This document shows positions 13,794 through 25,828 of a stretch of 64,000 nt of DNA, piece after piece. How positions within the stretch are numbered: the first letter of the stretch is position 1; each line of letters begins with the position of its first letter. This stretch comes from Clavelina lepadiformis (Eukaryota; Chordata; Ascidiacea; Aplousobranchia; Clavelinidae). The stretch is taken from contig NC_135245.1 in NCBI RefSeq assembly GCF_947623445.1, positions 255,501 through 319,500 of the forward strand. Reading direction: 5' to 3'. The notes under the pieces were generated by a model. It did no database searches, was not told where the DNA came from, and was given only the letters and a program-made list of their open reading frames with translations. The translations under genes and the position numbers were made by a program.

Positions 13794-16700
13794 ATGAGCT
13801 TGTGGGTTGCTGAGATGATTCTGGTGATGAAGAAATTCTTCCTTTTTATCATCTTCCTGCAAACAGGTGACCAGTCATTCATTCTTGCTTTCTTGTGACG
13901 ACATAATGCTTTATGTCTAAAACCGGTTTGCGTCTCTTCCGTCGTTAAACTTTTTGTAGCACCCCTGCACCCAGCAATAAAACGATTGTGGCGTCATAAT
14001 GAACATTATTTCGCTTAACACATATTATGACGTTGCCAATCGTCCAGTTTGTAAATTACATTTTCTTCATCGATTCATCAGCTCTGCTGAGAAATGAGCG
14101 AGTCCTATCGCTTTTAATTCATCGATTATCGGCGATCAATCGAATCAAACTGGAAATTTGTTTATGACATAACAATACAGATTAATACGACTCGCATGAA
14201 TAAGGCAAAGCTGCCCGGTCAAGTTCTGTTTATTTCATTCCTGTTGCTTTCAATGAACTGTGACCTTTGCTGTTTATTCAAAGGCGGTAATTGTACGTTA
14301 TTGGCGGTGACTTCAGTCGAACGGAATTTTCTTATGATGTCAGTATTATGACATTCTAGAAACCAAAACTGAAACCCGAGTTTGAAATAGAACGCGCGCG
14401 CACAGCGGGACGCTCATTTTAGTGGTTTTTCTTGATTGTTTAAGGATCGAATTAAACTTTCTTCAAAGGCGGGGAGCAGGGAGTGATTATTCGGCCGATA
14501 TCTGCGATTTCTCGGCCTCTGTGCTTTATTATCATCCAGCTGGGTTGCGGTCAACTTGATATTAAACTAGTTCAAAAATTCTGAATATATCTGGCCTGGC
14601 TTTTTGTCGACCAAATAAATCGCATCTGCTCGCGTGTTTGTTTTATTTAATCATTGTCCATTCATTCATGATAAAAACCTTCTATGACGTCATAAATTTA
14701 TTAATTACCTTTCAGATTCAATAAACGCGGAATACTACTTCATGCGACAACCTTCTAACAACACGGTGGTGGCCGGCACCAGGCAAGTGGTTGTCCAGTG
14801 CTACATCGCCAATTATGACGTAAGTTTTATTGTTTTTAAGAATTATTGCAGCGCTTTCTGAAGTAAAATAATTAATGTTTTTACGATGTAAACACCAGGG
14901 TGACGTCACGTGGTCAAAGGATGGATTTTCCTGGACTTTTGCTATCGGGTCCCCCTTTCCCAGGTACAGTCTAATGACGACACAAAGGAGAGGTTAGTGA
15001 CGCAATAAACGCTTTTATTAGCCGGGTTTACTCAACCTCATTTATTTGACGTAATTTACGTGCAGGAGTTCAAAACCTCCGTATAAGTGACGTCACAATA
15101 GATGATGATGGCTTTTACAATTGCCAAGTTCTTACAAGCGAGGTCAAGTTGCGGTCAAGGTCAGCTTATCTCAATGTTCTGGCCCCACCACAGTCTCTGG
15201 TGCTTCTCCAAGCCAATGATGACGTCATCAGCGTGATGGTCGACCAGCGGGTTGACGTCACATGTCTGGCCAACCTCAGCAAACCTCAATCGACCATTAG
15301 GTGGAGCTATAGCGGAAGTAACGTTACAGAAACCCTAAACGAGGAAGTAGAAGTTCAGCCAAGTAAGTAAAAACGTCATGTCCGGTGCTGAAGACCAAGG
15401 TCAGGGTGATAGAGTAAAACTTATCCAGGTTCAAAGTTGGTTTCAACGAAAAGCTTCCTCAGAATCAAAGCTACCAGGTCACAGAACGGAAGTGTCGTCA
15501 GATGTATTGCGTCACATCCTGCTTTAAATGGGTCAATCACAACTCAAGCGGTGCTGAACGTTTTATGTGAGTTGTTATTTATTGTGACGTAAACAACCTG
15601 TAATCGCGTCTACCACGTAACAATGGTTCATTGTGTTCAGATCCGCCAAATCTCCCATCCATTCAAGGTTACAAAAGCGATACGCCTGTGCCTACCGGAA
15701 GTGCAATCACGATGACATGTGTCAGTAGGGGGGGAAACCCTTTGCCCTCTTTGACGTGGCGTTTGGTGAGTGGTTAAGCGAACATTTCTCCAGATTTCTT
15801 TAAAATTTGAATGAAGGGTTTTAATTGATCGATCGAGGCTTCCACGCGCTCGGTCTTTGCGTCATGTTTGTGGTAAATTCGTGTCACGATTCATCGATCC
15901 AAGGTCGAAATAATCAATTGATATCGTGTTCTGCATCTATATCGAGGTATATCGCGTCAAAACGCGTCAAACGAATGACCACTGGAGCGTGAAAATACTT
16001 AAAAATCATGACGCGCAAGGGTGATGATTGGCAGATATTTTACGCTTCGCCGAACATGTCATATTTTTGGGAATTCTTCCGAGATTTGACCCCGGTAAGA
16101 ATTCCTCCCCTAACATTCTACGCTAAATATGGACATCGCTTTGAGATGTCGTAGGAATAATAAATACGCTCTCAAGGTGTGGAAATAGCGATAAATTGCG
16201 GGAAGTGAAAAGCATTGCATGTTGGGAGGAGATTCATGGATTTTATCTGCGGTTTTGCATTGAACGAAATTTATCTTTTGAATTAAGACGAGTTGGAAAT
16301 AATTATCGCCCGATATCATTAAACATCACATTCAGCTGTACGTTGCCATAGCAACGGACCGCACAAGTCATGGAGCGATAGAAAGAGCTTCAAGGTACCT
16401 GGAATCTTTATCTTGTTCGTTGCAGGACGGAGTTGTTCTGGCCGGCCAAGTTTTTTATGACAACGATCGCGTTGTTAGCCAACTACGTCACGTTCTACGT
16501 CAACAAAATCATGAGAAATTGGTCACATGTTCAGTTGATAGCGTAGCCTTGACCAATCAGCTTACGACAGGTGTCACCCTCAACGTTCAATGTAAGTTCT
16601 GTTATGACGTAATAAATACATCAAACTTGAGGTAAGGAAGATAACCGTTTTTTTTTTATTTGAACAGTTCCTCCTGAAAACATAGAAATCTCGCAACTTC

Positions 16701-19700
16701 CGGCAAATGGCGTTTTTGAGTACAGCACTATTGTGCTATATTGTGTGACGTCATTCAGCAATCCTCTTTCGTCATTATCATGGTAACTACCTAGTGATGT
16801 CACATACCTTCAGATAAAATTTCCCCATAAAACTTTTTAACCTCTAAAATTCCAGGCTGAGGAATGGTCAGTTTTTGTCACCTGGTGACTACGTCATCAG
16901 ACAATTCAGTGCCAATTCGCTTTCTCGAAGTACTTTAAATTTGACGTCAGTGAAACGTGATGACGTAAAGGACGTTTATTCGTGCCAAGCTTCAATTCGA
17001 GAACTTTCCTTCAACAAACAGGTTCGAGGTTTGGCGGAAATATTTTCCATAACTTGCTTCAAAATTTTGCCAGGAACCTCCTTTTCGCAGATTTCAACAA
17101 AATTGAACATTTTCTACCCCCCGACCTCAGTACACGTCACAATCTACCATCTGGGACGATCATCATCTTCTGAATTGATCCCAGAAAGACGTACAATTCA
17201 ACTTAGATGTGTCGCCATGGTAACAACACGACGCGATAATGATAGGGTTCCAGGCCAGTTATAAAGTGGCGTCTTTCTACAGGGAGGGAATCCTGCCCCT
17301 GCCTTGAAGTGGTATCGGGACGGTCGCTTAGTAACCACTGAAGATGATCACGTGGTGGTTTTGGCGGGAAGTTCATGGCCTGGATGTTCAGATGATGAGA
17401 AGACTTGCAGCATCCTAGAACTAACTCTCACGTCCACTGAGAACGGAGCGCGCTTCGGTTGTTCTGCCGATCACGTGGCTTCGAAAGTAGCCAAGCGTGA
17501 CGTTGTGGTGTTGCATGTAGGAATCCTCATTTATTGGATTTATGACGTCACATATAAAGAGACCGAGCACTAACCTCGTTCACTTTCAGGTTTTGTTCAA
17601 ACCGGCGCGTTTATATGTGGGAGTTCACCCGTCAGCGCCAACTGCCGGACAAACGATGAGTGTGACTTGTGAAACATCACCGAGTAACCCTGCGTCAAAG
17701 ATCACGTGGTAAGTGTGTACCTGAAATGGAAGTTTTTGAATCTAATTTTAATGGAAACAAAAGCACTTGGCATTGTGAACTCACAATCTCATTAACGTCT
17801 CTTTGAAGGAAGCACAACGGCGTGGCGATGACATCACAATCGTATTTGCAAACCAACACACGAAGGGTAAGTGAGGGGGCGGTTGTTTCGAGCAGGGTCC
17901 AGTTCATCCCCACCAAGGAGGACAACGGCAGCGCGATAACTTGCAGGTGGGATGTTGTCCGCTCCTCCCCACTTTTAATCTTCATCTTCTAAACTATTCC
18001 TTGCCCGACAGCGCCACCAACCCGATATTGCATGAGGCAACCACGCGTGACGTCATTCTTGACGTTCAGTTTCCGCCTTTTTTCACTGGTGCCACCAGGT
18101 TTAATGCGACGGAAGACGAGAAAAATTTCGTCATAAAAGTTCCGGTCACTGCCAATCCCAGCAATGTGACGTATCACTGGACGAAGTTGATTCCCGACGT
18201 TTCGTCATCTACTTCCTGGGGGAAAATCCCACTTCCATCTGACGTTAGAGTCTCATGGCAGAACAGGGAGGGAGTGGTCAGGATGAGGAATGTCCAGAAA
18301 TCCGATGCGGGAGTGTATCAAGTTAAAGTAACCAACTCCATGGGATCGACGTCATTCAACGTAACATTTGACGTTTTATGTAAGTGCAAGTTATTATGAC
18401 ATCACGAATCTTAAAACAATTATTACGTTCGATAACGTCATTGTAGATGCGCCTCGAATCTTGATGCTTCGAGGACCATCAGACGCCGCAGAAGGCGATG
18501 ACGTAACGATGACGTGCGAGACCGATTCCAACCCTTCAAAGGCAACTATTGTGACGTGGATAAAAGAGGTGTGAATATTAAAGATTTGAAAAAATTAAAC
18601 AAGAACGATCCTTGATTCTGGGTTTAATTTGCAGATGTCCAAACATAATAGGCAGCATTTTGACGTCACAACCGTAGATGGAAAGAGCGAGCTGAAGCTG
18701 AAAAATGTGACGTCATCTGACAGGGGCCTATACCGATGTCTTGCTACAAATGAGATAGGTGCTTCCCCTCCGGGAACATTTCACTTGAAGCTAAAATGTA
18801 AGTGATGACGTAATAATGTATAGAACATCACTAAAATTTGTCACGTTTTTAAACTTTTAAGTCGCCGCAAAAATAGAAAGAGATCTTACTCCTAACAAAG
18901 TCGCCAAACCGCTACCTGGTGGAACAACGAAGGCAACACTTTCATGCACTGCTGTGGGAAACCCCCTCGTGACGTTGCAATGGCGAAATAATAACGGCAG
19001 CATCATACGCAGTGGGCAAACTGAAGGGTGAGTATCCACTATCGGTTTCACTTGTGATGTCATGAAGTTACGTTTCATCCTCTTGCAGCTACGTCACAAA
19101 GTACGTCACTCACAATAATGACGTTTATACCAGCTCTCTGGATGTCAGTTTGCTAGGCAACGAAGATGACGTAATAAAATACACATGCGTTGTTTCCAAC
19201 GCTCTAGGAAGAGACGCCATAGAGATCAAAATTGTGCCAAGAAGTAAGAAATCTAAGCACTGTTGTTTTTCTGATGACGTCGTAATTTTCAACCTATTTT
19301 TAAAGGTCATCCCGACCCGCCAATCAACGTACGCATTGTTAATGTCACCTATGACGCAATAGTCGTGTCATGGATTCCGGGATTCGATGGAGGCATGTCA
19401 CAAACTTTCTTACTGGAGTACAGAAGGTAAGTTATTATGACGTCATTATTCTTGTCGACTTTCGAATTGTCAAGGAAAATTCCCAGCTCGCGATGTGAAT
19501 AGAAAAAGACATGTTGTGATAAAAATCTTTCCTCCTGTTTCAAGGTTGGATGATGACACCAAACGTTGGGATATAAGTAATATTCCCGGCCATAAGACGG
19601 CGCACGAGATGGTTGGATTGAAGCAGGACATCGAGTACAGAATAAGAATGCGGTCGATAAATCTTCTGGGAAAAAGTGGGTTGTCCGACGAAATTGATGC

Positions 19701-21866
19701 AAAAACAATGGGTAAGTTGCCATGCCAACCACACTCTTCATAATTTCATCACAACTATAATTTTGCTCTTAATTTGTAGCTGACGTCACCGCCGTGAGAT
19801 CATCAGGTTTGTTTAAAAATAAACACAATGTCACGCTCGATACGCAGGTTGATGACGTCATGTTTTTCCCTTTAGGCTTCTATCCTGGACACAGCTTTAC
19901 GACCGTGATAGCGACATCGTGCGGGGTGGTGGTTTTCCTTTTAATCGTTCTTCTCGTGTTCCTCTGCAGGAAGTTTTCGTCCAGGATATCCTACCGACCA
20001 AAAAGTAAAGGCTCAAAGTTTCCTTCGTGACTGCAAGCAGAGTCGTAAAAGCAGTTTTGCTCGACGCAGAAAATGCACGACCTACAGTCACTGACCAATT
20101 CAGAGTTTGCGTAAATTCCCCGATATTACTACTTCGAGTTTCTCAACGTTCCTAAAATTTAGCAGGATGCTTATATTATGTTTGGTTTGCATTTTTGGCG
20201 CTTTATAACAACCAAGTGTCACTTGGCAGATATTTCCACGGATACTGGCACCCTGCCGACGCCAGAGGCCAGTCTGACTAGCAGCAGAGGGAATTCCCCA
20301 GATAAGCAGCAAATGACAACGTCATTCGTGCAAGGCACCAGCGCCCTCTGCCGGAAAAGGCTAGAGACGTGTAAGTTATTCCTTCAAGCTGAAAGTCGCA
20401 TTCTAAAGATCCAAGTCACATGACTTTTACATTGCAGGCACCAACACAGTGAGCACGAGGCTGAGTGGGGAGTCACTGGAGCATGACAGGTCAGAGGTTG
20501 GCGTGAACTCAATGTCACATGACTTGTTCAACTGTGACGAAAGGCGTTTTCCTTGGTTGTCACGTAACACTAGCTATGGTTCTTTGGTGCATGATGATAG
20601 AACACGTGGCGAAGGTTTGCAACTAAATATGTCTTATAATTACACGTACTACATCACAATAATCTTCGATTGTTTCTTCCAGTAAATTGAAATGACTTTG
20701 CATTGCTCAGGTTTATATTGTGAAAGTTTGGTGTCCAACATCAGTCCGAGTCTTTGTTGGAGCCAGGATCGGCAAGCAAATGAGCACGACTTTCTTATTT
20801 CAAATCAGCCGACAGCGAACTCTCTTTCTTCGGCAAATGAACTGTTTTCTTCCCGAGGTGAGGCAGCTTATCCTGGCCTACCGCGTAGTAATGTTCCTGG
20901 CTCAACTTATCACCTTGGAACAAACTGCAAAGATTGCAATGATAGAATGAGCAGCGACACCATGCGATCTTACGTGGAGAGAAAAGCTGGTGAGGAAATT
21001 AATCGCTATAGCGAAGTAGCTTAATAATAACGTTTATGACGTGTGAGATGATTATGTGATTTTTATTATTTGCAGAAAGTCGACGAATATTCCACTCGCA
21101 TTCCTTAAATGCTGGAAAGAAGCTGGCAGCTTGTAGCTTGCAGCCGAATGCGCTGTCTAACGGCACTTATTTTCAGCTTACTCAACCACAAGTGGCGCCC
21201 TCTAACTATTACTTCCATCCCAAGCAGACGTATCCGGTAGAATCATCGAATGATGGAAGGATTCCCCTACCGCCCACAAGACAAGAATTCCTTGCGGCTG
21301 ATGTCGACCTATTTAGGGAGGTAGAAAGCGATTACGCTGTTAGTGTCCACGCCAATGAAAGTTTAAAGAAAAACGGACTCTACGTTCTGAATCTCGATCA
21401 TCATGCTGCCGAAGCCGGAAGTTGTGCGAGCGGTGATTCCCCCACATATTCCACTGCACAGCTGTTATATGGCCCCAGCGACGAGAGGTGTCCCCACAAT
21501 GGTTCTACGTCATCAAACCATGCCCACTTCCCTCCATCCCCAGATGATCTCTGCTCCTTTTCCTCCCACTCCTCTACACACCCGTTTGTTTCCAGGGCGC
21601 CATCTAGCAGCAGTCACTCCTCATCTAACATTTGCCACGGGATGGAGCAAGCTATGCCGAATTCGCAACGATCGCTAGAGGGCCCCTCCCCGCCATTAAG
21701 ATTTAGTGACATTCCGCGATGCAACGTCATCAACGTTCAAAGGGTCACGGCAGACACTCCTACTGTTACGTCATCAATAAGTTCAATAGACTCAAACAAA
21801 GGTTTTCGCCAACCTTCTTCTTCTCCATTCATTGGCGTCGACCACGAAGGAACTCTCTTTGTATGA
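13794..21866 (+). CDS. NPHS1: Nephrin-like cell adhesion receptor (8 Ig, spacer, FN3, TM, tail)
   Basis: The first ATG opens a hydrophobic signal peptide (13794-13866). Exons then encode Ig1 (14716-15180), Ig2, Ig3, Ig4, Ig5 and Ig6 (to about 17947), a cysteine-poor Ig-like spacer (18010-18379), Ig7 (18447-18800), Ig8 (18861-19243), one FN3 domain (19306-19713), a transmembrane segment (about 19885-19965; VVVFLLIVLLVFLC) and a long Ser/Pro-rich cytoplasmic tail ending in GTLFV. This is the exact domain order of vertebrate nephrin, and the FN3 start (HPDPPINVRIV, VSWIPGFDGG) is especially nephrin-like. Nephrins pair with Neph/Kirre proteins at cell-cell contacts and signal to actin. Tyrosines are present in the tail, but no clear YDxV Nck-binding motif was seen. 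The hydrophobic C-terminus could bind a PDZ domain (inference). Several exon limits in the tail are approximate. Confidence 0.88.
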
Positions 21867-24043
21867 TGATGTCATTCAATTGACTGCCATGCAAGCGGCC
21901 TTGTCGCTATTATTTAACTTTTTGTTCCCAGTTTCCGTCTTCGTGCTCCTGGTGCCTTATTATGACGTATGCTTCTCCATTATCGACGCTTTGTGACGAT
22001 GCAATGTCGCATTGCCAGGACAATTTTTGACAAAACTCTTGTGTTATAAAGCCGTCATCACTCAAAATCATTCCCATGTGTGTTTATTACTGCTATGAAT
22101 GTTATGTTTATGTATAACTTATCTTGCATGAATAAAGCTCTAAAATGTATCCATCACTATTTAATATTCTAACAATGAGCAAAAATTGTTAATTTACGCC
22201 ATTTCCAACAAAATCCTAACTTCATTCACGATAAAAACCCATACAACCTGTTCACATCACCACCAAGACATCGTAATTCTATAACTTAGGTAAATACTAG
22301 TTAATCGAACTCATACAGTTTACCCTGTGGTCTACCGTTACACGATTTAAAGCAGAAAGTTATTTAAACAATCTTCCGAAAACCCTTTCTAACCTGGCGG
22401 ACATTTCCACATTGGACAGTAGCTTACCGTCCCTATTCCGAAAAATATTTTTCCGTTCAACTCGCTTGAAAGACTTTCAAAATAACATCAAATGCTGGAT
22501 TTAAGGACAAAACAAAGACCACAAGGATCAAATTTTGAAGTGGACGCCCTCGCCCCTCTCTTAATCCAAGCTCCCTCGTCAATTTTTCAAATGCAAAAAA
22601 ACGCGCAATAATTCCACTTGCATCAAGCGTTGATCAGTCAGCCCATGTCAGCATAATATCTCACATGGTTTTGCATCGAACACATAAATTTTATGAGCAA
22701 TGAGCGATGCAATATTTGGAGATTAGCAATACCGGCAGAAGAACTACAAAAGCCATATATCTGGGAGAAGGTTCTCACCGACAAAGGATGGCGATTTGCG
22801 CAAAAGTAATTTGATGTTACAGTATAATGATATTCTGAACTCGATTTTTCTCCAAAATGTGGTTTCCTTTTTTGCCGTTACGCTTTAACGACTTCGACAC
22901 TCAGCCGCCAATCAAATAATCGGATGTCATCACGTGTCTTTGACGTTGTCAATCCGCCATCATAGACTTCCTTGTGACGAAGATTGACACATTTCTCAAT
23001 TTTTCTGACAATTCTAGTTTTCACAAAACTTGGAAAGTAGCGTAGCAATCTATTCTAATGAATCGGTTTTAAACGATTATCTGAGCGTTACTGCAGAGAT
23101 TAAACGTTTCGAAGAGGTCTGTTCGTACAAATTTAACCTGTAGCATTTCCTCTTTAGTATAGCCTACATGTGTAGAAGTGTCATAAAGCAGAGGAAGTTG
23201 CGTTTAAGTTATTATAACGTCGGGTGATGCAGTAGCTTTAGCCTCAATTTGGTAACTCATGGGCGTGAAGCTTTTTCGTGTGATTAGCCTAGCATAGAGG
23301 GAATGTTTTAAGTTTAACTGAGCTGCCGATTACAAGGTGTACATATAATCGTTAAAAGCATGAATATGAGCGTCATAATGCCTTGATTACATTTTTACCG
23401 TGTCTGTGTCTCTCGCGGTACCGGTATTATATCAATAAGGCAAGGAGTGTCTGTTTGAAATAAAGTTATATATTTTGAACATCTCCTTGCTTGTGTCATA
23501 GCGGAATGTGTGGCGAAATTTTTATTTTTAAAATTTATAATAAATAAACAAAGAAAAGCTGGTTGTTTGAACGTCCATTTATAATTAATAAACAAAGAAT
23601 TCAGAAATTTGTCGAAAAGTGCTGTACTTTCCAGTCAGGTGCTTGTGTAAAACAATAAAATAACTATTTTGTTGCTTTCTGGTGATAAGGACTGAAAATA
23701 AGGTTGTGAGAAAGAAACGTTGTCAGCAGTATGCCAACTGTTGTTTATATTTAGGTTTATATATTCTATGATATAACATTCAACTTAGGTTGAAAAGGTG
23801 CTGGAAATGGCGACTGTTAAACTTGTGCAGATATTTCCTGTTGTAGCGTCAAGTTGAAAATTTTTTTTTGATGTAAAAATTTTGTCTACAGAAATCTTTC
23901 CCATTCCCATTTGTAAATTTTGCCAACTTTGTTTTGCAGCAGATCACTTAAGTTTTAAAATTTGTCATTTTATATTCGTGTTGACTGACCAGAGTCCACG
24001 AATATTTCATCAACAAAAAACAAGTTCCACAACAAGCAGCAAC
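21867..24043. other. Nephrin 3' UTR and ARPC1 upstream region
   Basis: No protein gene is seen in these 2.2 kb. The left end should be the nephrin 3' UTR. Just before ARPC1 there are two acceptor-like sites, TTTTGTCTACAG ending at 23891 and TTTTGCAG ending at 23939. They could mark a 5' UTR intron or a spliced-leader acceptor, since ascidians use SL trans-splicing; the sequence alone does not decide. The ARPC1 frame is open leftwards to about 23882 but lacks an ATG before 24044. Confidence 0.45.
22131..22136 (+). promoter_or_regulatory. Probable polyadenylation signal of the nephrin gene
   Basis: AATAAA lies 265 bp downstream of the nephrin stop codon on the same strand and is followed by T-rich sequence. 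It is the first canonical hexamer after the stop. Confidence 0.5.
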
Positions 24044-25144
24044 ATGACCGATGTTTTCAACTTTGGCGTCAAACCCATCGTGTGTCACGCCTGGAATCAC
24101 GACCGAACGCAGGTGGCTTTGAGCCCAAACAACAACGATGTTCAGATTTATGAGAAGTCCGGCCGCAAGTGGAACCTCATCCACACTCTCAGTGAGCACA
24201 CCTTGAATGTTACTGGGATCGACTGGGCTCCCAAAACCAATCGCATCGTGACATGCGGTGCAGACCGGAATGCTTACGTGTGGCAACTTAAAGATGGCGT
24301 CTGGTGCCAGGAGCTTGTGATCCTCCGAATCAATCGAGCCGCGACCTGTGTGCGGTGGTCGCCAGAGGAAGACAAGTTTGCTGTCGGAAGCTCGTCGAGG
24401 ATGATCTCGGTTTGCTATTTTGAGGCCGACAACAACTGGTGGGTGAGCAAGCACATTAAGAAGCCGATCCGGTCAACGATCGTTTCCCTCGATTGGCATC
24501 CAAACAATGTCCTGCTTGCTGCCGGATGCTGCGACTACAAGGCGTACGTCTTCTCCGCTTACATCCGAGAAATAAATCCCAAGCCAGGTCCCACTGTGTG
24601 GGGAAAGAAGATGACGTTTGGAATGCTGATGCAGGAGTTTGCGATGCCGTGCACGGGTTGGGTGCATGGTGTGGCGTTCTCTCCTTCAGGAGACCGACTT
24701 GCGATGGTTTCCCATGGCAGCATCGTCTCTGTGGCTGCTGGAGGCAAAGAGCTCGTCTCTCTTCGCACTGAACACCTCCCATTCAACAGTTGTCTGTGGT
24801 TGACCGAGCAGAGCATGGTAGCTGGCGGCCACGACTGCAATCCAATGCTTTTCAACGTCGATGGTGGATGTGACTCGGTGAAATTTGTTTGCAAAATGGA
24901 TCAGCCACCAAAGGATGGGGGCGCAGGTCGTACCGTGTCGGCAATGAGCATGTTCAAGATGATGGATAAGAAGGGTGCTGTGGAGGCGACAGGCACAGAG
25001 GTGGAGACAAAGCACAAGAACGCCATCATCCAGATCAGGCAATTTGCGGTGAATAAGTTTTCAACTTGTGGCAAGGATGGAAATGTGGTGGTGTGGGATG
25101 GAAAGTCTCTGGAGTCTGCAATTGCTGAGATGAAGATTGTCTAA
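24044..25144 (+). CDS. ARPC1A: Actin-related protein 2/3 complex subunit 1 (ARPC1)
   Basis: A single uninterrupted 366-codon ORF, matching the usual 370-372 residues of ARPC1. It starts [20 protein letters not shown] and carries WD40 repeats throughout, for example [38 protein letters not shown] and [18 protein letters not shown]. It ends with the family's last blade, [15 protein letters not shown]. An insert before the last blade (about residues 285-325, with [12 protein letters not shown]) corresponds to the ARPC1 loop that contacts actin filaments. ARPC1 is the beta-propeller subunit of Arp2/3, which nucleates branched actin. The start is the first ATG, at the conserved N-terminus. A and B paralogues cannot be told apart here, so this may represent the single pre-duplication gene. 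No intron interrupts the CDS, unlike most neighbours. Confidence 0.95.
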   Translation: MTDVFNFGVKPIVCHAWNHDRTQVALSPNNNDVQIYEKSGRKWNLIHTLSEHTLNVTGIDWAPKTNRIVTCGADRNAYVWQLKDGVWCQELVILRINRAATCVRWSPEEDKFAVGSSSRMISVCYFEADNNWWVSKHIKKPIRSTIVSLDWHPNNVLLAAGCCDYKAYVFSAYIREINPKPGPTVWGKKMTFGMLMQEFAMPCTGWVHGVAFSPSGDRLAMVSHGSIVSVAAGGKELVSLRTEHLPFNSCLWLTEQSMVAGGHDCNPMLFNVDGGCDSVKFVCKMDQPPKDGGAGRTVSAMSMFKMMDKKGAVEATGTEVETKHKNAIIQIRQFAVNKFSTCGKDGNVVVWDGKSLESAIAEMKIV

Positions 25145-25828
25145 ATCCATCCCCAGTGCAGTAGCGAATATACCCAAGATATAGTGTGTTGTGTGTAAAG
25201 TTATTCTTATTATACCAGATTATTCTTTCTCCTGAAATGTCATGTAAATTGTAATGAATTACTTTCAATATCGTATTCGTTTCATTTCACAAATCTCATT
25301 GTATTGAGTTTAAATTTGGTTCGGAATATTTGATGTTTTGAAAGCTCAATGCTGCTGTATACATAACTCTTCATTGACATAGGTTGGATATTGATGGAAG
25401 CAAATATAATCGATGGTTTGTTTTTCTATGGTAATGATGACATGAGTGATTTGTCGTAGCGTTATGTTTGAAGTATTTCTAAATATATGTTTGTCATTCT
25501 AAGCTGCTTCTTGTGTTTATTGTTTAACTCATATGCCTATACATTTTATATGTGGTTGCATAAAACTATGACAGACATCCAACATATAACTGGCGCATAT
25601 TTCATTCAATTCACGGAAACTGGCTTCCTGCCCTTCATGTTAATATATTTACAATCGCTTGATTCACTGAGGCTTCCTACACAGAGCATCTGTTCGATGG
25701 CCTGCATATTACCACAGTGCACTCTGCTGTATTTCATTATTATGCTTTCTATGCTACAAATAATTACATCATAATTGTTTTCATTTATCTAGAAACAATT
25801 AAGAATGTTTGATTAGACACCCCTGATA
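25145..25828. other. Short intergenic region between ARPC1 and PKNOX
   Basis: About 680 bp, AT-rich. It should hold the ARPC1 3' UTR and the PKNOX promoter and 5' UTR. A 95-codon ORF at 25487-25774 is hydrophobic by composition and resembles no family. No canonical AATAAA was identified for ARPC1. Confidence 0.45.

Noticed and set aside
23882-24043. Longer ARPC1 with about 54 extra N-terminal residues
   Set aside because: The frame is open but has no ATG there, and ARPC1 proteins start at the MTDVFNFG-type N-terminus, so the ATG at 24044 was used.
23948-25042. Several long minus-strand ORFs of 64-168 codons opposite ARPC1
   Set aside because: They mirror the ARPC1 coding frame and have no independent family resemblance.
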